Shown: positions 40,609 to 54,380, numbered from the stretch's first letter. The stretch: 64,000 nt of DNA from Ceratopteris richardii (GCA_020310875.1 CM035441.1:91764495-91828494); one strand, 5' to 3'. The notes: generated from the letters alone by a model not told the origin. Translations and numbers: made by a program.

Positions 40609-40925
40609 CTCCTGATCTTGATTTCATTCACCTACTCTTTTACAACTAACCCTAATTGTTTCAAGGAGAATAGGGTTTGTCTTTTTGTTTGTTTTCTATT
40701 TTCTTTTTCTATGCCAAAATATTTCTTCTCATCAAAGATTCACCTTAAACTTATATGCCCACCCAATTGCTTAGTTTTGATAATTTTCCAAAAAAAAACA
40801 CGATTCTGACATAGAATCACGTTTTTTGCTCAAAAATCACGATTTATGTTTTCTTGGGATTCTTTGAAGTTTTACTTTATTTTTAATTTTTTATCACTTT
40901 ATGCTATTTTTTGATATTTTTTATT
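40609..40925. other. AT-rich stretch of unknown nature, unit 2
   Basis: Duplicate of 20,431-20,749. It ends where the 63 bp chromovirus LTR fragment starts. Confidence 0.4.
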
Positions 40926-42448
40926 ATGAGATATAGGAAATTCACATGGAGTCTAAGGTTTAGGGTGGTTTTCTTTGTGTCCATGACATCACCTCCCCCT
41001 CAAGCGACGAGTTCCACGAGGCCATGTTCTCTAGCCTCGGTTTCATTGTATTCTTCTTATGGAATTCATATACCTTGAATTTTTCTCTCAAAAGATTTTG
41101 TGTAAGTTCCATAGTACCATCACTGGTATCATATGCTTTGCAATGAATAAGGCATTCCAATCTTCCTCGAGAGATCCTTGAATCTAATACATGTGCGAGC
41201 TTGAATTCTTCACGATCCTTAATCCTGATAGGTGGTGACGGACTCGGTCTCTCTTGAGCTTCCTTGAGTTCTTCATGCGATAGATCGTTTGAGCTTCTAG
41301 TGGAATGTTGTGGTGTCTCCAAGATCTTTGATGGAGAGCGTTGAGTAAGCACACCTCCTTGATTGAACATGAACTCCTCCTTATCCTTTACCTTCTTAAT
41401 GTCTTCATAACATGTGTACTTCATATCATTTGTAATGATGTTTTGGGCTTGAAAGACTCTTGGACTTGGATTTCTTTTAACAACCGATTCTCACATTGAA
41501 TTACTTGATTGATAGCTTCATCTAAAGTACCTAACTAGGATAAACAACCCTTTATTTCATCTTTGAGACCACTTTGAAATCGATTAACTAGATAGTCTTC
41601 TTGATATGTGGATCCTTGAAATACAATTTGGAAATCTTATGCAAATTCTCCAACTGAGCGATCACCTTGTTGTAACCTCCGTTCAAAGTCTCAAAGTTTT
41701 TTATATATATCATCTAGAGTAGACTCAATATTTCTGAGTATTGATATGGAGTCCATCATGCTTAGCATAGTCTTGATGTGGATAGTCTTTCCAAAATGTC
41801 ACGAAAGCACTAGATTGTGCTCTCTGACTACACTAGACAACATTTCAAAAGTATACTCATCTACGTAGGGGAAACAATACAAGAATATGTAGCTAATACG
41901 TGAAGTCCCACAACCCGGGACTAATAGGTATAAATAACTCGACTAGAGATGATACAAGAGATCCCACAACCCAGGATCATAGATAGGAAACAAGATATCT
42001 CGGTTACAAGAATTCTCTTCAAGGATATGAACTAGATACAAGAAATAACTAGAAAGGATCTCGTACTATGAGATTACAATAGGACAAGAAAGGATGTCCA
42101 CAATACAAGACTAGAGCAAGAGATAAGACTAGAACTTGAACTGGAACTTGAAAGTAATTACTTGGCGATCAGGACCACCCAAGACTAGCATTGGCAAGAA
42201 TGATTATGAATGTGGCCAACCCCTCCTTGTATAGTTTTCCCAAGGGTGGTTATGAGTTGATGATGTCATCAACTAGAAACAAGACCTTCGGGTGTCAGAA
42301 TTGAGCAAATAGATAGTCAATCTTGGGGTTTTGGCAGGTTCCGGACACAATGGAAGCATTAGTTTGTTCAAAATCTTAACCAAACATGAGATATAGGAAA
42401 TTCACATGGAATCTAAGGTTTAAGGTGCTTTTCTTTGTGTCCATGATA
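40926..42448 (-). mobile_element. Shortened chromovirus (Ty3/Gypsy with chromodomain)
   Basis: Minus-strand order is: 652 bp 5' LTR (41,797-42,448), a retrotransposon gag segment (about 41,460-41,790, with a YLVNRF phrase), then a chromodomain (about 41,020-41,230, VLDSRISRGRLECLIHC), a polypurine tract and a 63 bp stub of the 3' LTR (40,926-40,988). Protease, RT and integrase core are not seen between gag and chromodomain, so this is a short, non-autonomous fossil. The chromodomain and PPT next to the LTR start support the chromovirus assignment. Its 3' side is duplicated at 20,750-21,056, and the duplication breakpoint at 41,232 lies inside it. The site after the 5' LTR does not match initiator-Met tRNA. 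Confidence 0.72.
41797..42448 (-). repeat. Chromovirus 5' LTR
   Basis: It starts TGTCACGAAAGC and ends at the CATGATA corresponding to CATGACA of the stub LTR at 40,988. The last 63 bp (42,386-42,448) match 40,926-40,988 closely. It holds two related motifs, tcccacaacccgggac and tcccacaacccaggat, and a TATA-like TATTTATA on the minus strand. The far boundary is inferred from the start of gag. Confidence 0.6.
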
Positions 42449-45400
42449 TTTCCACACCTTCTAATCCTATGAGGTATGCCTCAATCAAATTCACACGTAA
42501 TTTCATGTCTTAATAGCATGGATACCTAATGGCACTAGTGGTAACTCCTAAATCAATTAGAGCTCTCATCATCTTGATTGTAGTGCCCTTCGTAGCTCTA
42601 CTAAAATAAGTGGTTTTCTATCCATATGCTAGAAGAGGTATTCCGCTTGTTTTCGCACATTGCCATGTGATAACTTGGGGTATCTATCTAGGAATTGACA
42701 ATACATTAGCATTGCTATGATGACCTAGGAAATGCATTCTAAGGCTTCATCATGGGCTTCTTCTCTAGTTCTTTTCTCTTCCTCTTTATGTTTCTTAGCC
42801 ACATTTAGTCATCTAAGCATCTCTTCTTTCAGTGGTTCTTGATAAAGCTTGAATCTACATCCACTAAAGTAACTTGGAATTACATCTCCAAAGTGGTTAA
42901 TTGTATTGCATTGCTAGTCAAAAGTCTACTGATAATCATAGGTCCGCAACCATATTTTTCTAACTTATGAGCATTTTTTTTCAAAGTATATACGAATAAC
43001 TAAATGGCCAACTTTTAAGCCTTTGTCTTTCTTATGCGCATCAAAATAATCATTTTGCCTTTTCTTTGCTACATATATGCTTGGTGCTACTGTCAGCCTC
43101 ATCTCTTCTAAATGTTCTAAACCCATTATCCTCGAAGATAGCTTGTGGCCCATCCATTGATGCTCTTGTGCTAGTCTTAGAGTGTGTATCAAGTCAATGT
43201 TAGCATGACATTCTGGCCAAATGCCATCTCAAACAGAGTTGCATTGAGGACCATTTTGTAGGCCACTCGATATGCCAAAACTACTCCAATCTGGTAGTAA
43301 CAACATGATATAAAGTTACGCGTTCAACAGGGGGTCAATCCTTAAGCAACTTGTAGACATCTACTCACATGCTCTGCCAATGCACTACTACTCACTTCAA
43401 TGTATGGAGGCTTTTTTTCTTCGAGCAATGTTTCCCTAGTGCATTACATGTGCTAAGTGCAACCACTTATTATGATCTTCTATCCACACAACAAGTTAAG
43501 ACCCCTTGTTCATCCTCCTTATAGATGCTTCCTGTGAGTATATGGTACTTCTGCCATTTAATTACTTTTTTTGCTTGTGTTCTCACTACAAGGTTCTTCA
43601 AACCATACGTCAAAATTGGCACTAGTTGTTTTAACCAATTTGGAATTATCTCAAGGTTGAACAAATATGCATAAGGAAGATCGTCTAACACACCTTGTGG
43701 GGATTCTCCTGAAGTGAGTTATGAAAGGTGATCTTCCCTAAGGTGGGTCCTACCTTTCCTAACCACTACGTCGAAATCATATTCCATTAGTAAGAGAACC
43801 ATTTTACTAATATGCCAGGATTGCAAGGTTTGTTCATCAAGTATAGTAAGGCTTGGTGGATTTTTTAGAATTGAACTTATTTGCAAGAAAATAATGTCTA
43901 AACTTTTTCTTTACTGCATAGACCATGCCTAATCCTTCTTGTTTAGTTTTGATGTAATTATTTTTGCTACGTTCAATTGTCACTCACATATGCTATGGGT
44001 AATTCAATGTTACCTTCTCTAGTTGGTTGTGCTAGCACACATCCAATGGCAAAATTGGAGGTATCTAAATGGAATCGGAATGGCTTATTCCAGTCACACA
44101 TTTTCAAAATCGCGACTCAACACAAATGTCATTTTAGCTCTACAAATGATTTCTCATGTTCCTTGTTCCACTCGAAATTCATCACAAGGTTGTACAACGG
44201 TTTTGCTATGGTTGCATACATGTGGATAAAATGTTGATAGTATCCACCATGACCCATAAATGCTTGTACTTCCTTTGCCATTCTAGATCTTGGCAATTTT
44301 GCTATTTCTCTCACATTATCCTCATCTATCAATATTCCATACTTGGATACTATGTGACCTAAGCTTTTACCTTGTCGGATCATGAACACACACTTTTGGG
44401 TTAAGAAACACCTGACATTCTCTATATTTATGAAAGGTTTGGTTGAGTTATGGGATATGAGCCTATCTTATGAGGGAATGAGCACATAAATCATTCACAT
44501 AGACTTCTAAGTTTCTAAGAAAACTCTTTGAACACATGAACATGAGCCTTTGAAACATAGCACGTGCATTTGTGAGGCCAAATGGAATCACATAAAATGC
44601 ACAGATATCCCATTTGATGGAAAAAGTAGTCTTGCATTGATCTTTGGGGGGAACAGTTACTTGGTTGTAACGTGAAAATCCATCAAAGAAGCTATAAACT
44701 TCCTTGCCCAGTACATGCTCCAATAAATATTCCATGATAGGAAGCGGATAACTATCATGTATTGTGGTAGCATTAAATTTTTTCAAGTTAATATGCACAC
44801 ACAATTTCTCATTCTTGTTGGGAACTGCCACAATGCAGGATACCCATTCGATGTTCTCAATCTCATAGATGAAACTTGCTTCTATCAACCTATAGATTTC
44901 CTCTTTTAGCTTTGCTGCATACATGTCATTGTATCGATATGGCTTCTGTTTGGCAGGCTTGGCTTCTAAAGTAATCGGGATCCTATGTGAACATGTTTTG
45001 GATCCACTCCTTTCAAACCCTTATAAATCCAAGCAAACATGTTCCTATATTCTCTCAAGATATTTTTCAACTCCTTCCCTTCTTTAGCACTTAGGTCATT
45101 TCCTATGTAGGTGCTTCATTCCTCTCTATCCTCAATCATTATTACTACTTTCTTTGTTTGTTCTTTGTTTTCATAATCCTCTCACATGAGAGCTTCTTGT
45201 CCAGACATTCTCACTATGATTGTTCTATTATTTCTTGAAATTGTGGCACTTCAAAAAAGGGTTCTTCTTATTGTGTTGATTGATCTTTTTTACATTTATT
45301 TTTCTTGTTTTCTATCTCAAATTGCATGACTAACAATACATCATTTCTCACTCAATCTCCTTGAGAGTTTTAGCATCTATTAGGTACAAATATTTTTCTT

Positions 45401-48400
45401 TTGACTCGTTAAATGGATCCATCAGAATGGATTGGAGGTCCTCATCATTCTCTTCTTCACATGTGGCTGGACTAGGCACATACTCTTTGATTATGGGTTT
45501 GCACATGAATACTAAAATTTCATAGCTACCCTCATCACAATGGGGATTCCACTGTTCTTCATATTGTGATGTCCATCATCACTAAGATTTCAGGCTAGCC
45601 ACAGGGTTCAAACTCTTTTTCTAGGAAGATCATAGGTGCATAGGCTCGGTCTTGAATTTATGTGTAATTTTTCAATGCTCCTATGTCTCTAGCTTCTAAT
45701 CTTTTCTCCCCTTCCTCTTCCAGCTTACACATCCACAAGTGGGTGTCCTAGTACATCCATTAAGGGCCTAAACCTATGGAGTGCACTGAATCTATATCTT
45801 CTTGTGTCTTATGGATGGGGTTCCATTTTTGGGGTGGGACATCTATATAAGTATACTCCTTAACATTGACCTTGGTAGTTACCCCTAGATATTTTAAGTA
45901 CAAAAAATTGGTTCCCCAAGCTTGCACTATCTAGATTTATCTCATAAATGGTCTACCTAAGATAATTTCATATATATGATTCTTTCCAAATTCACATATA
46001 GCAAAAGTATGTTCAAACTCTAAACCACAAGTGGTGAGAGGGATTCCTTCTAACAATCCTAGTGGCTTTTCTATGTTTCCATTTGACATTTGCAGCTTCA
46101 TTTGTCTGGGTCTCAAAGCTTGTTTGCCCCAATGTTTCCATAGAGAAGTGGTGGTAATGACAACTTGTTCTCTTTAATCTAGGGTTATCTTGGTTGTGTA
46201 TCCTTGATATGTGATTGGAAGATAGGTGTTCCTTCTTCTCCCTCATGCATATCTTCCATCTTGTTTATGGGTATCTCTGACACTTTTCTGTGGGATTCTA
46301 ACCATGAGTGAGAACTAGCACATTTTGACATTTAGTTCGCTACATGTGTCCTTAACTCTAGCTTTACTTTTGAAGGCTCTTCTAAAGTGATGTGACACTC
46401 CACTTTAGTGCTCTTTATAAATTCCATCTTCCTAGGTATAATTGAATCTTTGTTTCTCATCATCATGGGAGCTCTCCTTTGAGTATAATTTGATTCCCAT
46501 GGACATACGAAGTGTGGAAATTCTTGTAAGGAATTATATTCAAAATAGAGTCTTTCACTTGATTGAATTTCTTCTTGCTCTTTGTATATTGAGTGAATGT
46601 CTTAAGGAAATGGATCGTGAATATCATCTATTTCTCGAATAGGTGGGGAAGTCATCTGTTTTGAACCCCACTTCTCTTCTTGAATCACTCAAGAATTCCT
46701 ATGAGTATTTGTTAATGGAAGGAGGAATTTTGCACCCTATTGAGTTAGGAACACAAGGTTCTACTGACAAGAATTATTCTCTTTTGCTCTCGATTGACTG
46801 AGCCCTTTTGTGGCACCAAGTTATTGGGTTTGGATGCCATTTGATCTAATCCTTCTAGTAGTCCTCAAAACTGTAGTCCTAGTTTGATTAGATTACTCTA
46901 GCCAAAGAGTTGACTAGGCTCCAACATAGCCTGAGCTAGTTCAACCATCTTGATGCACAATGTTTTCCTTTCTACCTCTAGGTCTACCCTAGGGTAGCTC
47001 TTGTTTAGCTCTTCTTCATTTGTTCCTCCTCTCAATCATGCCTAATAAGCCTTTAACATCATATCTAAGTCTTTTGGGATAGGATCTGCTAATAATGAAC
47101 CTAACTTAGGGATGGGTGGAGTATCTAATGGAACCTTAGATATCCATTCTACAATCTTTGCCTTGGTCTCTTTTAGGATTCATTCTAGTTCTTCTAGTTT
47201 CTTGGACCACTTTCTCTTTATTATTTCTCTTGAATCTTTACATGATTTAGATTTTCTTTTACTACAATCTCCTATCTGACTAGACTCTAGGCCTTTCTTT
47301 GGATTTCCTTGTTGGGCTTGTTGTAAATCCTAAGCTCTAGTGACTTCCTTGATGGGCACTCAAGTGGGTGGAGTTTTGTTTGAGCTCTAGACTATGCCTA
47401 TCACATGAATTAATGCAAAATTTGAGGCATTCATGGTATTCTTGGGACACTCACGTATGATGTGCTCTTTACCACACTCCAAGAAAAATCCTTGGATGGC
47501 AAGATAGTGTGATTCACTTGCCAGTGGGGGATGCGGGCATTCACGTGTGAAGTGATATCCCTAGCATTTATAGCAAGGTCCTCTTACAGCATGTGGTCTA
47601 ATCTTCCTCACCTAGGATCTAAGGTTTGGATGTGTGTACATGACATTAGAATAGTTTGTTTCCCAACTATATTCCGATGATGGGGTCTCATATTAATAAG
47701 TCTTTGTATGTTTTGTGGACTTAGTGTAGCAGGTAGGGATGCTCTCTCCATGAGATGAATCTTTTTGGATTCTCTTTTGTCGCTACAAACTTGACTGATA
47801 TTCCATTGGTAGGGGGTGGCAATTTTTGACCTAGCAATGGATGTGGGTACTGATTCTAATACCTATGTGGTTGTTGGTATGGCAGCTGATAGTTTGGTCA
47901 GTCTACTTGGTTATTGTAAGGATAGTCTTCTGCCATATGCTTTGTGTATTTCCTCTCTATCATGCAGTAATATGAGCTTAGAGGTTGTTTTATGTGGTAT
48001 AAGCATTAGCCATGTGATCACCACCGCATGATAGCATTGTATGATAGCAATGACCTTCTGATTTTGCTTATTCTACAAGTTTCCTTCTAGTTTCTGTGAA
48101 ACTAACTCAGCTAATTCCTCTAGTAAAGATGTAGGGACCTTCTTATTCTGCCTATTCTACAAGTTTCCTCTTAGTTTTTGTGAAAGTAACTTAGTTAATT
48201 CCTCCACTCAAGATGTAGGTTTAGATGTGACACTTGCCAAGCATTCTACCTTTATAGAGCTTGGGAAATTCTAGCTCCTCTCCTATGTGGTCCTCTATGT
48301 CTATGCACATTCTCACACATTGGTCTAGGGTATTTGGCTCTTTCAACTATATGTATGAGTGTAACTTTCCACTCAAGAGGCCATCTAAAAACAATGAGAA

Positions 48401-48711
48401 TTGCTTGGCCTATGTAGTTTGTAAGATATAATCAATAATCCACCCTCAAGTGACCACAAATGATTCATGGTGCTCTAAATTGTAAGGCCACCATTATGAG
48501 AAGCCATTTTGAGAGCTCGAACATTTGTGGAACCCTAAATTCCAAGTTAGATGAGGTATATGTGTGATCATTGATGGTAATAGATAATCTTTTTGAGCCT
48601 AGCCATTAGTTTAGGTAGGGCATAAAATTCCATGTCATTGGGTTTGCATTCAAGGCAAAAATAAAGTTCTTCTGGCACCACATAATTTCCCCATGGACCT
48701 TTATGGGGGAG
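42449..48711 (-). mobile_element. Gypsy-B, broken Ty3/Gypsy element
   Basis: Minus-strand parts from right to left are: gag (about 47,300-48,710, with two zinc knuckles near 47,430-47,600), retropepsin region (about 45,930-46,200, EIILGRPFMR), RT (about 44,460-44,940, with a VPNKNEKLCVHINLKKFNA phrase and IPFGLTNARAMFQR), the RT/RNase H connection (about 44,130-44,390, LGHIVSKYGI and FMGHGGYYQHFI), RNase H to integrase (43,470-43,900) and an integrase C-terminal segment (about 42,970-43,190). The protease motif is shared with the Gypsy region of the duplicated units, so both are probably one family. No LTR pair found. It has many breaks and is old. Confidence 0.8.
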
Positions 48712-49124
48712 TGTAGAGGCAAGCTTGCCCCCTTCTAGGGGGCCGAGGGGCCTATCCCTCGACTCATAGGGCCGAGATAATAGGACTTGTGATTGTGGAG
48801 ATATTGTCGGATTATATATTTTTCCAACAACTTTGTATCTCTTGACTACATTTATATATATTGACTCCCCTTGTAAAATCTATATAAGCATGGACCATGT
48901 GTAACTTTACATAGCATTGCGCACTAGTAAGCCCTTCATCTAGCATCTATCTTGATCGCTATCTAAGATCCACATTAGAAGTTTACGAGTGGACAATACC
49001 ATCATTGTAGCTGCATTACTCTTGGTAATTTGAGAATTTGAGTTCTCTATCTCTTAGTGTGTTTGTATGTGTTTTTCTCTCAACTTTTCCCAGTGTCTAT
49101 TCCACTGTGCTATTATTTATTACA
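48712..49124 (+). repeat. Possible plus-strand LTR fragment or solo LTR
   Basis: The block lies between Gypsy gag sequences that are not colinear across it. On the plus strand a G-rich run (ttatgggggag) precedes TGTAGAGGCAAG, a TATA-like ctatataagcatg lies near 48,880-48,892, and the block ends ...ttattaca. GC-rich hairpins sit near its start (GCCCCCT/AGGGGGC at 48,727-48,743). No partner LTR or target-site duplication was found, so the borders are tentative. Confidence 0.4.
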
Positions 49125-49169
49125 TAGGTGGCTCTAGGACTAGACATCTTTCTATGTATTGCTTGAATC
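49125..49169 (-). mobile_element. Gypsy-C gag, part left of Copia-2
   Basis: A short piece resembling the duplicated-unit Gypsy gag near 19,815-19,860 (ctag...gtattg.ttgaatc). It continues across the Copia-2 insertion at 59,952, sharing the GAATC target-site duplication. Confidence 0.5.
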
Positions 49170-49399
49170 TGTTGGGGATAGACGTCTACGGAAGCACGCG
49201 AACAGCACAAGGAAGAAGAAGAAGCTTGGAGAACAAACACACAATATTGAATGTATTACTAGAGAATGTACAAAGATAAGTAGCCCATTAGGGCAATAGG
49301 CGTATATACAAGCCGGGGAAAAAAACCTCCTAAAGAGGGAAAAAAGTGCCCCGGTGGTCCTAGAGTGTTCACACACATCACTTCCTAAATATATCAACA
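49170..49399 (-). repeat. Copia-2 left LTR (3' LTR)
   Basis: 230 bp from TGTTGGGGATAGACG to ATATATCAACA. The polypurine tract (G-rich on the minus strand) abuts at 49,400-49,410. Confidence 0.94.
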
Positions 49400-52300
49400 A
49401 ATCCCCCCTGGGAGTGATGCGGTGAACAAGGAGCTGGCACTCATGTATAAGGAAGTGCCAAGCTATGTGGAAATCACTCCACAAAAGGAAGTAAGCCCAA
49501 AGCTTTGCGGAAAGCTTCAAACTTCTCCCTAGGCAGAGCCTTCGTAAAAAGGTCTGCAATGTTCTCCTGCGTGGGCACATATGCCAAGCTGATCTCCCCA
49601 GCAGAGAACCTCTCCCTGACATAGTGATAATGCACCTCAATGTGCTTAGTGCGAGCATGGAACACAGGGTTCCTCGCAACTGCCAATGCGCTCTGACTGT
49701 CAGTGAAGATGGTGGTGGCAGAAGACTTGCCAACACCCAAATCAGCCATAAGGCGTCTGAGCCACACACACTCAACAATCGCTGTGAAAGTTGCCCTATA
49801 CTCAGCCTCACAATTGGAAGTGGCCACAGTAGGCTGCTTCTTGCTCAACCAAGATATACATGAGCTACCAAGAATGAAGCAAAAACCACTGGTGGACACA
49901 CGAGTGTCATAGCAACCAGCCCAATCTGAGTCAGAAAAAGCATGCAAATCTGGCGGTAGTGATCCCCCCTTGGGATAAAACAACCCAATTAGCCGAGTAC
50001 CACTCAAGTAGCGAAAGATGCGCTTAACTGCTTTCCAATGTGTGACTCCTGGGCAATGCATAAACCTGCTCATCTGTGAGACAACAAACTGAATATCTGG
50101 CCGAGTAATGCATAAGTAAATCAAGCATCCAACAGCCTGCTGATAGAGAACAACATCAAATGCATCTCCAACATCATGAAGACTCAATCGTAAACCTGTC
50201 TCCATAGGAGTGGCAATAGGCTTACAGTCTTCAAGGCCAAAATACTGCAATAATGTGTCAATATATTTCGTTTGACACAAGGCCATTCCACCATCAACGT
50301 GCATAAACTGAATGCCCAAATAGTGATGCAAATGCCCCAAATCAGACATCTCAAATGAGGCATGCAAATCAGCCTTAAAATCAGCAATATGTGTCTCAAT
50401 AGGACCAGTGAGCAGCACGTCATCAACATAGACAACAATGATCAGAAGCACATCATTAGCACGTTTAACATATAAGGTGCTTTCAGTTGGACTGTTCTCA
50501 AAGCAATCAGATAGGCATGTATCTTCTCATACCAAGCACGTGGTGCTTGCTTTAAACCATATAATGCCTTCTTTAACCTGCAAACCTGGTTTTCATTCCC
50601 TTTCTGCACAAAGCCACGGGGCTGAAAAACATACACTTCTTCATGCAAGTCACCATTCAGAAATGCTGTTTTAATGTCCAACTGATGTACATTCCAACCA
50701 TGATGGGCTGCAAGTGGACAAATGCTCCGAACAGTAGTCATACGGCATGTAGGTGCAAAGGTCTCATCAAAATCAATGCCTCTTTCCTGTGCATAACCCT
50801 TTGCAACAAGCCTAGCCTTATACCTGTCAACTGTACCATCAGGTTTACGCTTCAGCTTGTATACCCACTTAGTGCCAATGGCCTTCTTGCCAGGAGGCAA
50901 GTCACATATTCAGACCATGTACCATTCTTCATTATAACATCATATTCAGATTGCATAGCAGCCATCCAATTTTCTGAATTTTGTGCTTCATCAAAAGAAA
51001 CAGGCTCATTCTCATCACAGAGACTAGATGCAGCCATAGCATAGCAATCTAATGAAAAGGAGGCACTATGAGAGCCTGAACGAGTACGATATGACAAAGG
51101 TGCATCTAATTTGCTGTCACGCAAAGTCTGCACCAGCCATTTTGGCATAGTTTTTCCCTGCTCAATATCAGCTCTCTCATCAACAAGTGCATCATGTAAA
51201 TCTGCATCAGAAATGGTATGATCTGCATCATCATATGAAACCTGCAAAGGCTGAGAAGTTGCCTCATTAGGACCAGCACTAGCTTGTCCACCTATAAAAA
51301 GAGGCATCAAAGTATCATACATGTCTTTGGAGCTAACAGATGTCTCCTTAGTACATGAAAGCAATGGCTGAATAGCATCTTCCACAAAGACAACATCACG
51401 GCTAACCAGAATGCGTTTAGTCTGTGGATGATACAGACGATAGCCTTTACTTTCAGAACTGTACCCAACAAAAATACATTTTACTGCCTTATCATCCAAT
51501 TTTCTGCGATGTTGTTCAGGCACTAATGCATATGCCAAACAACCAAAAACACGCAGATGAGCAACAGATGGCTTGCGGTCATGCCAAGCCTCATATGGAG
51601 TGATAGACTGCAACGCTTTAGTGGGACACCTGTTCAGTACATATGTTGCACACATGACAGCCTCAAGCCAGAAACTATGTGGTAAAGCCTGACTTTTGAC
51701 CATGCACCTCGCCATCTCCATGAGTGACCTCTTCTTTCGTTCAGCAACTCCATTCTGTTGAGGTGTATACGGCACTGTACACTGGTGTTTTATCCCACGT
51801 TCAGACAGAAATGCATTAAAATCTGAAGACATATATTCCCCCCCTCGATCAGAACGGAGGGTGCCCATTTTACATGCTGACAGATTTTCAGCCAAAACCA
51901 AAAACTGTTTGAAGCACATGAACACTTCGGACTTTTCTTTGAGTGGATATACCCATGCATGCCTGGAAAAATCATCAATGAAAGTCACGAAGTAAAGGTA
52001 ATTTCCAAAAGAGGGTGTCTGCATAGGACCACAGACATCACTATGTACAAGCTGCAATTTCTGCGTAGCCCGAACTGAACCATCTTTTGGAAAGGAAGAA
52101 CACTGCATTTTGCCCAAAATACAGCCTTCACAAACATGTTTTCCAAGTGCCTCAAGTTTGGGCAAAGAGGACACCATTTCAGATTTCTGCAGGCGTAACA
52201 AACTAGCAAAATTCAGATGACCAAAGCGTGCATGCCAAAGCTTTGCATCTGACATAGCCTGAGAATCATGAACTGCACATGCCGAATCATTCACAGATCT

Positions 52301-54024
52301 TTCATTGTCTATGAGCTTATACAGCCCACGGCATAAAATGCCAGAAGCAATAATAACATCGCCATTTGAGAGATCATGGACTGTACACCTGTCATCAACG
52401 AATTTCACAACCAAGCCAATCTTGGCTAATGCAAAAACTGATAACAGGTTCTTTTTGATCCCTGGCACAAATAAAGCATCTGACAAAGTGAAAGAACTAC
52501 CATCAGCAGTAGTCAGAATGATCTTACCAACTCCCATAATAGGATAAGAGGAGTTATTGGCGCATGTGACAGTATTCCTTGTAGGGGCAGGCTCGAGTGA
52601 AGAGAAGAAACTGCGCTGCGAGGTAATATGTTTGGTCGCCCCACTGTCAAAGTACCAAACATCTGAGTCTACTGCAGACATGCACTGATCATGAGAGGAT
52701 GGGTCAAAACTGCAGACAGTAGTAAACGCCCATTCTTCTTCCTGCACAAGATTTGCAGACTCTGTTTTTGGTGTAGAGGCCTCTGCAATAACCATTCCAG
52801 CCTCTTTCTTCTTTGCCTCTTTAGCAGCCAATTTTGGACAGTTCTTTATAATATGATCATTTCCTTTACAGTACTTGCAGAACAATTTCTACTTTTTTGA
52901 TTTCTTCTCATTTTTATCCTGGTTCTTCGATTGTGCAGCATTTGCAGATTTCTGCTTACTAGTAGAAGAGCTCCATTTTCCTTTGCCCTTCTGACTAGCC
53001 AGGAAAGCTTGATCTGCAACACGCATAATGGACGTGTTCTGCCTGGACTGATCTTCCTGCAACAGAACAGAGACTAATTCCTCAAATGACAAGGCATTCT
53101 GATTGCCTTTCATCATCAACCGAAGAGTAGAGGCAAAACTCTGATATGAATCAGGAAGACCATTCAGAACAGTCTGCACAAGTGAGCTATCTGGTATAAC
53201 CTCATCAGCAAAAATCAATTGTTCCTTCAGGTCTTTGATCTTTGTAAGAAAACTGTCCATAGAATCACCTTCATTCATGTGCTCACTCTCCAACTGTTTT
53301 CGGAGGTAAGCAACACGAGCCTCATTCCTAGCCTGGTACAAAGTGATAAGTGTATCCCAAGCATCCTTTGTTGTTCTGCAAGAGCGAATGTGAGGAATAA
53401 TGGCATGTTTGACAGACAAAGCTATCAATGCATGTGCCTGGGCATCTCTGCCATCCCAACGAATCTGCTCTGCAGTAGGTGCAACAGAAACAACAGCACG
53501 AACAGGAATCTTCGGAATATCATCTTCGACACCATCTTCATCAGCTCCAACACCTGTATTTGCAGTACCTGTCGTTACAGGTGTAACAGGACGTCTTTGA
53601 AGACCCTGCACAATGTTCCACAATCCTTTTGCAACCAGTACATGTCGCATCATATAAGCCCATAATGGGTAGTTGGTACCATCCAACTTATCCTCAACAG
53701 CCAACATACGGAATACATCACTGCTTTCAGCCATGGTCGGTGACTAAAATACCTTGATGCAGAAAATTGACTGTATCTCAAAAAGTTGAACAGAACTGCC
53801 AAGACGAGTTCTGCTAGACCTATAGCAGACTTTGAGACGCTTAAACTGGCGAACAGAAACTGGTATATACCTTTGGCACAAAAGGACGAAATAGCCTGCA
53901 CAAGCGCTGTGATACTGCGTTCGGAGGCCAAAACGAGCTCAGATCACGATTTCGGCAAATTTCGTGCGAATCTGAGACTGCAAACGGAGGAGTGTCGATG
54001 GCGCCCTAGAAGAAGCGACAACCT

Positions 54025-54036
54025 GCTCTGATACCA
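54025..54036 (-). other. Copia-2 primer-binding site (initiator-Met tRNA)
   Basis: TGGTATCAGAGC on the minus strand, 2 bp inside the 5' LTR, exactly as in Copia-1. Confidence 0.94.
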
Positions 54037-54038
54037 AT

Positions 54039-54157
54039 TGTTGGAGATAGACGTCTGCGGAAGCACGCGAACAGCACAAGGAAGAAGAAGAAGCTTGGAG
54101 CACAAACACACAATACTGAATGTATTACTAGAGAATGTACAAAGATAAGTAGCCCAT
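54039..54157 (-). repeat. Copia-2 right LTR (5' LTR), first part
   Basis: It starts TGTTGGAGATAGACG and runs to the CCCAT at 54,153-54,157, where the LARD-like element is inserted. It resumes at 59,836. Confidence 0.95.
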
Positions 54158-54379
54158 TGTCACATGATACTTCTATTTGGTGGTAATCTCCTTTGAGTAG
54201 GATGCCACATGGCATGACATAGAAACACACCATATAGTAGTAGTAGAGTATGAGGAGTCTCATATATGAGACTTTGAGAAGAGTACGAGACGCTCGGCGG
54301 TTGGGAGGCAAGATCGAAAAGCAATTCTCTGTGTGTGAGTGGCGTAGCAAAGCGGACGAAGCAAAAGGATTTTGTTATA
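54158..54379 (+). repeat. Left (5') LTR of the LARD-like element
   Basis: 222 bp, starting TGTCACATGATAC and ending GGATTTTGTTATA. It holds a perfect 18 bp palindrome AGTCTCATATATGAGACT at 54,256-54,273 and a TAG triplet run. Confidence 0.95.
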
Positions 54380-54380
54380 G

